The notes beneath the pieces were generated by a model that worked only from the letters and a program-made list of their open reading frames with translations, searched no databases and was not told where the DNA came from. This document shows positions 61,113 through 64,000 of a DNA stretch of 64,000 nt, piece after piece. The translations under genes were made by a program, and so were the position numbers. The DNA comes from DATMNR01 sp963702765 (GTDB taxonomy: Bacteria; Chloroflexota; Ktedonobacteria; Ktedonobacterales; Ktedonobacteraceae). Each line of letters opens with the position of its first letter. Positions within the stretch are counted from its first letter, which is position 1. Location of the stretch: contig CAVPEB010000027.1 of NCBI GenBank assembly GCA_963702765.1, positions 186,001 to 250,000 of the forward strand, in the 5' to 3' direction.

Positions 61113-63233
61113 ATGCCGATACGTCAACTCGAGCCTGATGTCGCCGCCAAGATTGCCGCGGGAGAAGTGGTTGAGCGACCTGCATCCGTCGTCAAAGAAC
61201 TGATCGAGAACAGCATCGATGCTGGAGCTACACAGATTCGTGTTGATTTGATGAGCGGCGGGCTACAGCTTATCCGTGTGACGGACAATGGCACAGGCAT
61301 TCCAGGCGATGAGTTGCAACTGGCGCTTTCCAGGCATGCTACGAGCAAGGTAGCCAGGATAGATGACCTGGAACACATTCGTTCACTTGGATTTCGAGGC
61401 GAAGCTCTTGCAAGCATCGCAGCGGTGGCTGAAGTTAACTTGCTCAGTCATCATCGTGGCGCATCACAAGGGGCGCAGGTAAACGCAACCAATGGGCTGA
61501 TTTCCGACGTAACGACAGCCGCTTCTCCTGATGGCACAACTGTCACGGTGCGCAATCTTTTCAGCGCGGTTCCTGCCAGGTTAAAGTTTTTGAAGAGCCG
61601 CCATACAGAGGTGAGCCATAGTCATCATTTGCTTGAACAATATGCGCTTGCCTATCCCGAAATTCGCTTCAGCGTTTTCAATGAGGGGCGGCAGATTTTC
61701 TCCACTCCGGGAGACGGCCAGCTTCCAAGTGTGCTGCTTGAAATTTACGGGTTGCAGATCACGGAGCAGATGGTGCCAATAAGCAGCCTCGACGGCAAGG
61801 ATGACGATGCCGAGCGCCCGGTGGTGAGTGGTTTTACCAGCCTACCTACATGTTACAAGAGCACGCGGCAACACATGTCGTTTTTTGTAAATCGCCGCTG
61901 GGTACTCAGCCGCATGCTCAGCTACGCGGTCGAAGAGGCATATCACTCGCTTTTAATGGCTGGCAGGCATCCTCTAGCTGTCGTCAATATTAGTGTTGAC
62001 CCCACACAGATCGATGTGAATGTTCACCCTGCAAAGACCGAGATTCGTTTTCTCAAAGAGCGGCGCGTTTACGCGGCGGTTCAGCGGGCCGTACGTCAGG
62101 CAATCCTGCAAGACGCTCACATGCCTGGATGGGGAAATGATACAGTAATCAGCAAGCAAGGCGCGATGAAACGTAGCCCCACATCAGATGAGAGATTACC
62201 ATCCGAATCCATCGAGTTAGATCTGGATATAGAGGAGGAAGAGGAGCAATTCATTGCGCCCTCAAACGGAGAAGAATCACCTGCATTTCCTCGAGATAAT
62301 CCCTGGATTACTGTTACTGAAGAGGAAACTGGCACAAAACCACCGATGCTTTCTAGATTATGGCAAAGTCATGTGCGGGGGCATGATGATCAGACAGATG
62401 ATACGGCGAGCATGATATCGGCGAACGGGACACCCACAGAACAGGACACTCGACGAATACGGACACACACCAACAGGACACCCGCAAGGGGTGTCCCTAC
62501 ATTTCAAGATAACGATTCCCTGGATAGAGATGCAGCGGATATAGCGTCGTCTCCTCCAGAGACTGTGCCACTTGCGGGTGCCAGAGGAGAGGAGGATTTA
62601 CCCGGCACATTAAACATTCCGAATGAATCAACAATGCCAGCGAAGGTAAGCCGACTACCACGATTACGTGTGGTAGGTCAACTTTCGCAAAGCTATATTG
62701 TCACTGAAGGTCCAGATGGGATGTATTTAATCGACCAGCACGCAGCGCACGAGCGCATTTTGCTGGAGAAGATGGTGGCAGCTTTACAGGAACGCGCGCC
62801 CCTCTCACAACTGCTGCTCACGCCGATAACGCTCTCACTGGCGCCCGATGAGTTAGCGGCAGTTGAAGACCGCCTACAACAGTTAGAGCAGATTGGCTTT
62901 TCACTGGAAATACTCGAAGATTCCTCGCTCCAGGTGCGAGCTGTTCCAAATGTACTTGTCAAAGAGATGAATGCGCGCTCACTGCACGATTTGTTGATTG
63001 AGTTAACTGCAACAGATCAGCAAGGTCACTCTGAAACATGGGAAGAGCATGCACTGGCAAACGTAGCCTGTAAGGCAGCGATCAAAGCTAACTATTTCCT
63101 CACGGTCAGTGAAATGCGCGAGATGATCGAACAACTGGAGCGCACCAACGCGCCATATAGCTGTTGTCATGGTCGCCCAACGATGGTTCATTTCAGCCTG
63201 TCTGCTCTTGAACGAGAGTTTGGGAGACGCTAG
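61113..63233 (+). CDS. mutL: DNA mismatch repair protein MutL
   Basis: A 706-residue MutL. The GHKL ATPase motifs are ELIENSIDAGAT, DNGTGIPG, RHATSKVARI and GFRGEALASI (about residues 33-110). The C-terminal endonuclease motif DQHAAHERILLE is present, with CCHGRPT near the end, so this is a nicking-type MutL as in organisms without MutH. Residues about 350-510 form a disordered linker rich in E, D, T and R; within it the dispersed hairpin repeat is read in frame as TPARGVPTF. The start ATG at 61113 gives MPIRQLEPDVAAKIAAGEVV. priA follows directly. Confidence 0.95.
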   Translation: MPIRQLEPDVAAKIAAGEVVERPASVVKELIENSIDAGATQIRVDLMSGGLQLIRVTDNGTGIPGDELQLALSRHATSKVARIDDLEHIRSLGFRGEALASIAAVAEVNLLSHHRGASQGAQVNATNGLISDVTTAASPDGTTVTVRNLFSAVPARLKFLKSRHTEVSHSHHLLEQYALAYPEIRFSVFNEGRQIFSTPGDGQLPSVLLEIYGLQITEQMVPISSLDGKDDDAERPVVSGFTSLPTCYKSTRQHMSFFVNRRWVLSRMLSYAVEEAYHSLLMAGRHPLAVVNISVDPTQIDVNVHPAKTEIRFLKERRVYAAVQRAVRQAILQDAHMPGWGNDTVISKQGAMKRSPTSDERLPSESIELDLDIEEEEEQFIAPSNGEESPAFPRDNPWITVTEEETGTKPPMLSRLWQSHVRGHDDQTDDTASMISANGTPTEQDTRRIRTHTNRTPARGVPTFQDNDSLDRDAADIASSPPETVPLAGARGEEDLPGTLNIPNESTMPAKVSRLPRLRVVGQLSQSYIVTEGPDGMYLIDQHAAHERILLEKMVAALQERAPLSQLLLTPITLSLAPDELAAVEDRLQQLEQIGFSLEILEDSSLQVRAVPNVLVKEMNARSLHDLLIELTATDQQGHSETWEEHALANVACKAAIKANYFLTVSEMREMIEQLERTNAPYSCCHGRPTMVHFSLSALEREFGRR
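62475..62504 (+). repeat. Hairpin repeat inside the mutL coding region
   Basis: AGGACACCC, a GCAAG loop, GGGTGTCC and CTACATTT occupy 62475-62504. The insertion is in frame and its translation is TPARGVPTF in a linker that tolerates extra residues. Confidence 0.85.
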
Positions 63234-64000
63234 TGCAGGTATTTGCCAATGTACTCACCTCCGCTCACGCGTGGAATAGCGAAGAGCCGCTGCTCGTATA
63301 TAGCGTTCCACCCGCTATGCAGCATGAGCTACAAACTGGACAACTGATCGCCGTTCCCTATGGAGATCGCCTCGTTGAGGGGATTGTGTGGAAGATTTGG
63401 GAGGAGGAACAGGGTAGCGATATGACAGGACACCCGCATGCAGGGCACCCGCAAGGGGTATCCCTACATTTCAGCCAGGCATCAGTGAATAACCAAAATG
63501 TAGGGACACCCCTTGCGGGTGTCCTGCCTGTGGATACCCGATCTGATGACAAACAAACTGATGGCAACCAGCACGATGACAACCGATCCGGTTTTACCCA
63601 ACCCAATGATAACCAGGCGGACAACGATGTACAATCTGCAACGCAAACACTAAATCATATCCGTCCTATATCCACCATTCTCGATCCTGAACCTGCCCTC
63701 CTGGCTCACCAGCGAGCGCTGGCTGAATGGATGGCCGTCTATTATGTCACACCTCTTGCGCAGGTTGCAGTCAAGATGCTACCACCAGGGTTGATGCAGC
63801 GCTCAAAAGTTGTATTGCACCTGATAAACGACGATGACCTGGCACATCGCACAACACAGGATCAACAAGCCTTCACACGACTCCACGCACTTATCGGCTT
63901 GCTGCTGGCAGATGGAGAACTTGACGTCGAACGACTTAAAGAGATGCTCGGGCCAAAACAGGCAAAGGAAGTATTACAGGAGGCTCTAGCAAGCGGCTTG
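63234..64000 (+). CDS. priA: Primosomal protein N' (PriA), N-terminal part
   Basis: The mutL stop TAG is followed at once by a GTG that starts VQVFANVLTSAHAWNSEEPL, LVYSVPPAMQHELQTGQLIA and VPYGDRLVEGIVWK, the DNA-binding N-terminus of PriA, the helicase that restarts replication forks. The frame is open to the window end; a second domain starts at LNHIRPISTILDPEPALLAH and WMAVYYVTPLAQVAVKMLPP. Between them lies a 75-residue polar linker (rich in D, N, Q and T) that holds two opposed copies of the hairpin repeat. The helicase domain lies outside the window. Confidence 0.9.
63442..63525. repeat. Inverted pair of hairpin repeats inside priA
   Basis: A forward copy at 63442-63471 (GCAAG loop, ending CCCTACATTT) and a reverse copy at 63496-63525 (starting AAATGTAGGG, loop CTTGC) face each other across 24 bases. 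They could form their own hairpins or pair with each other. Both are translated as part of priA. Confidence 0.85.

Noticed and set aside
1..64000. tRNA or rRNA genes
   Set aside because: I saw no cloverleaf with conserved T-loop GTTCGANTC in a suitable context and no rRNA-like conserved blocks; a covariance search was not possible.

Overview
The window looks like a chromosomal segment of a Ktedonobacteria-type Chloroflexota. The basis is family resemblance: MutL and PriA in tandem, IspH, eukaryote-like Ser/Thr kinases fused to other domains, several F420/flavin-type oxidoreductases, LuxR-STAND regulators, abundant degraded insertion sequences and dispersed hairpin repeats. I saw no rRNA, tRNA or CRISPR array.

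Layout. (1) 1-2.4 kb: a membrane protein and a MidA-type methyltransferase. (2) 2.6-16.6 kb: a diverged tandem duplication of a ~7 kb block. Each unit carries a DinB-like protein, an NAD-dependent epimerase, a double-MerR regulator, an alpha/beta hydrolase, a small Cys/His protein and an MFS exporter, and ends in insertion-sequence debris. (3) 16.6-17.4 kb: a truncated transposase and a stranded C-terminus of NuoB. (4) 17.4-28.9 kb: accessory metabolism. A minus-strand cluster (cupin, broken SDR, zinc alcohol dehydrogenase, DDN-type reductase) lies divergent from an AraC regulator; an MFS gene lies divergent from an Lrp regulator; then DUF1801, a resolvase stub, a monooxygenase, an ExeA-like stub and an LLM-type oxidoreductase. 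(5) 28.9-33 kb: secreted and small proteins, a sigma-like protein and a Tpx-like peroxiredoxin with an altered active site. (6) 33-40.2 kb: two divergently transcribed kinase genes. One is a kinase-cyclase-STAND-TPR-LuxR giant, the other a kinase fused through a membrane helix to an oligopeptide-binding domain; both have broken frames. (7) 40.3-45.3 kb: stress protein, cytidylate-kinase-like protein, GYD, SnoaL-like, membrane protein and PPOX enzyme. (8) 45.9-57.1 kb: a quieter core with a 1352-residue TPR protein, YajQ, FolD, a PF13625-like protein, IspH, a HemA-like mini-protein and a cytochrome P450. (9) 57.5-60.8 kb: a frameshifted methyltransferase, a YCII-domain gene cut by an IS3 remnant, a small membrane protein and a cupredoxin lipoprotein-like gene. 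(10) 61.1-64 kb: mutL and the start of priA.

Two themes cut across the window. First, many genes carry single-base frameshifts, some in homopolymers, so either decay or residual sequencing indels must be considered. Second, a short hairpin repeat (8-bp stem, GCAAG loop, CTACATTT tail) sits between genes and, in frame, inside the linkers of mutL and priA. A variant copy upstream of the peroxiredoxin region keeps the stem by paired base changes.
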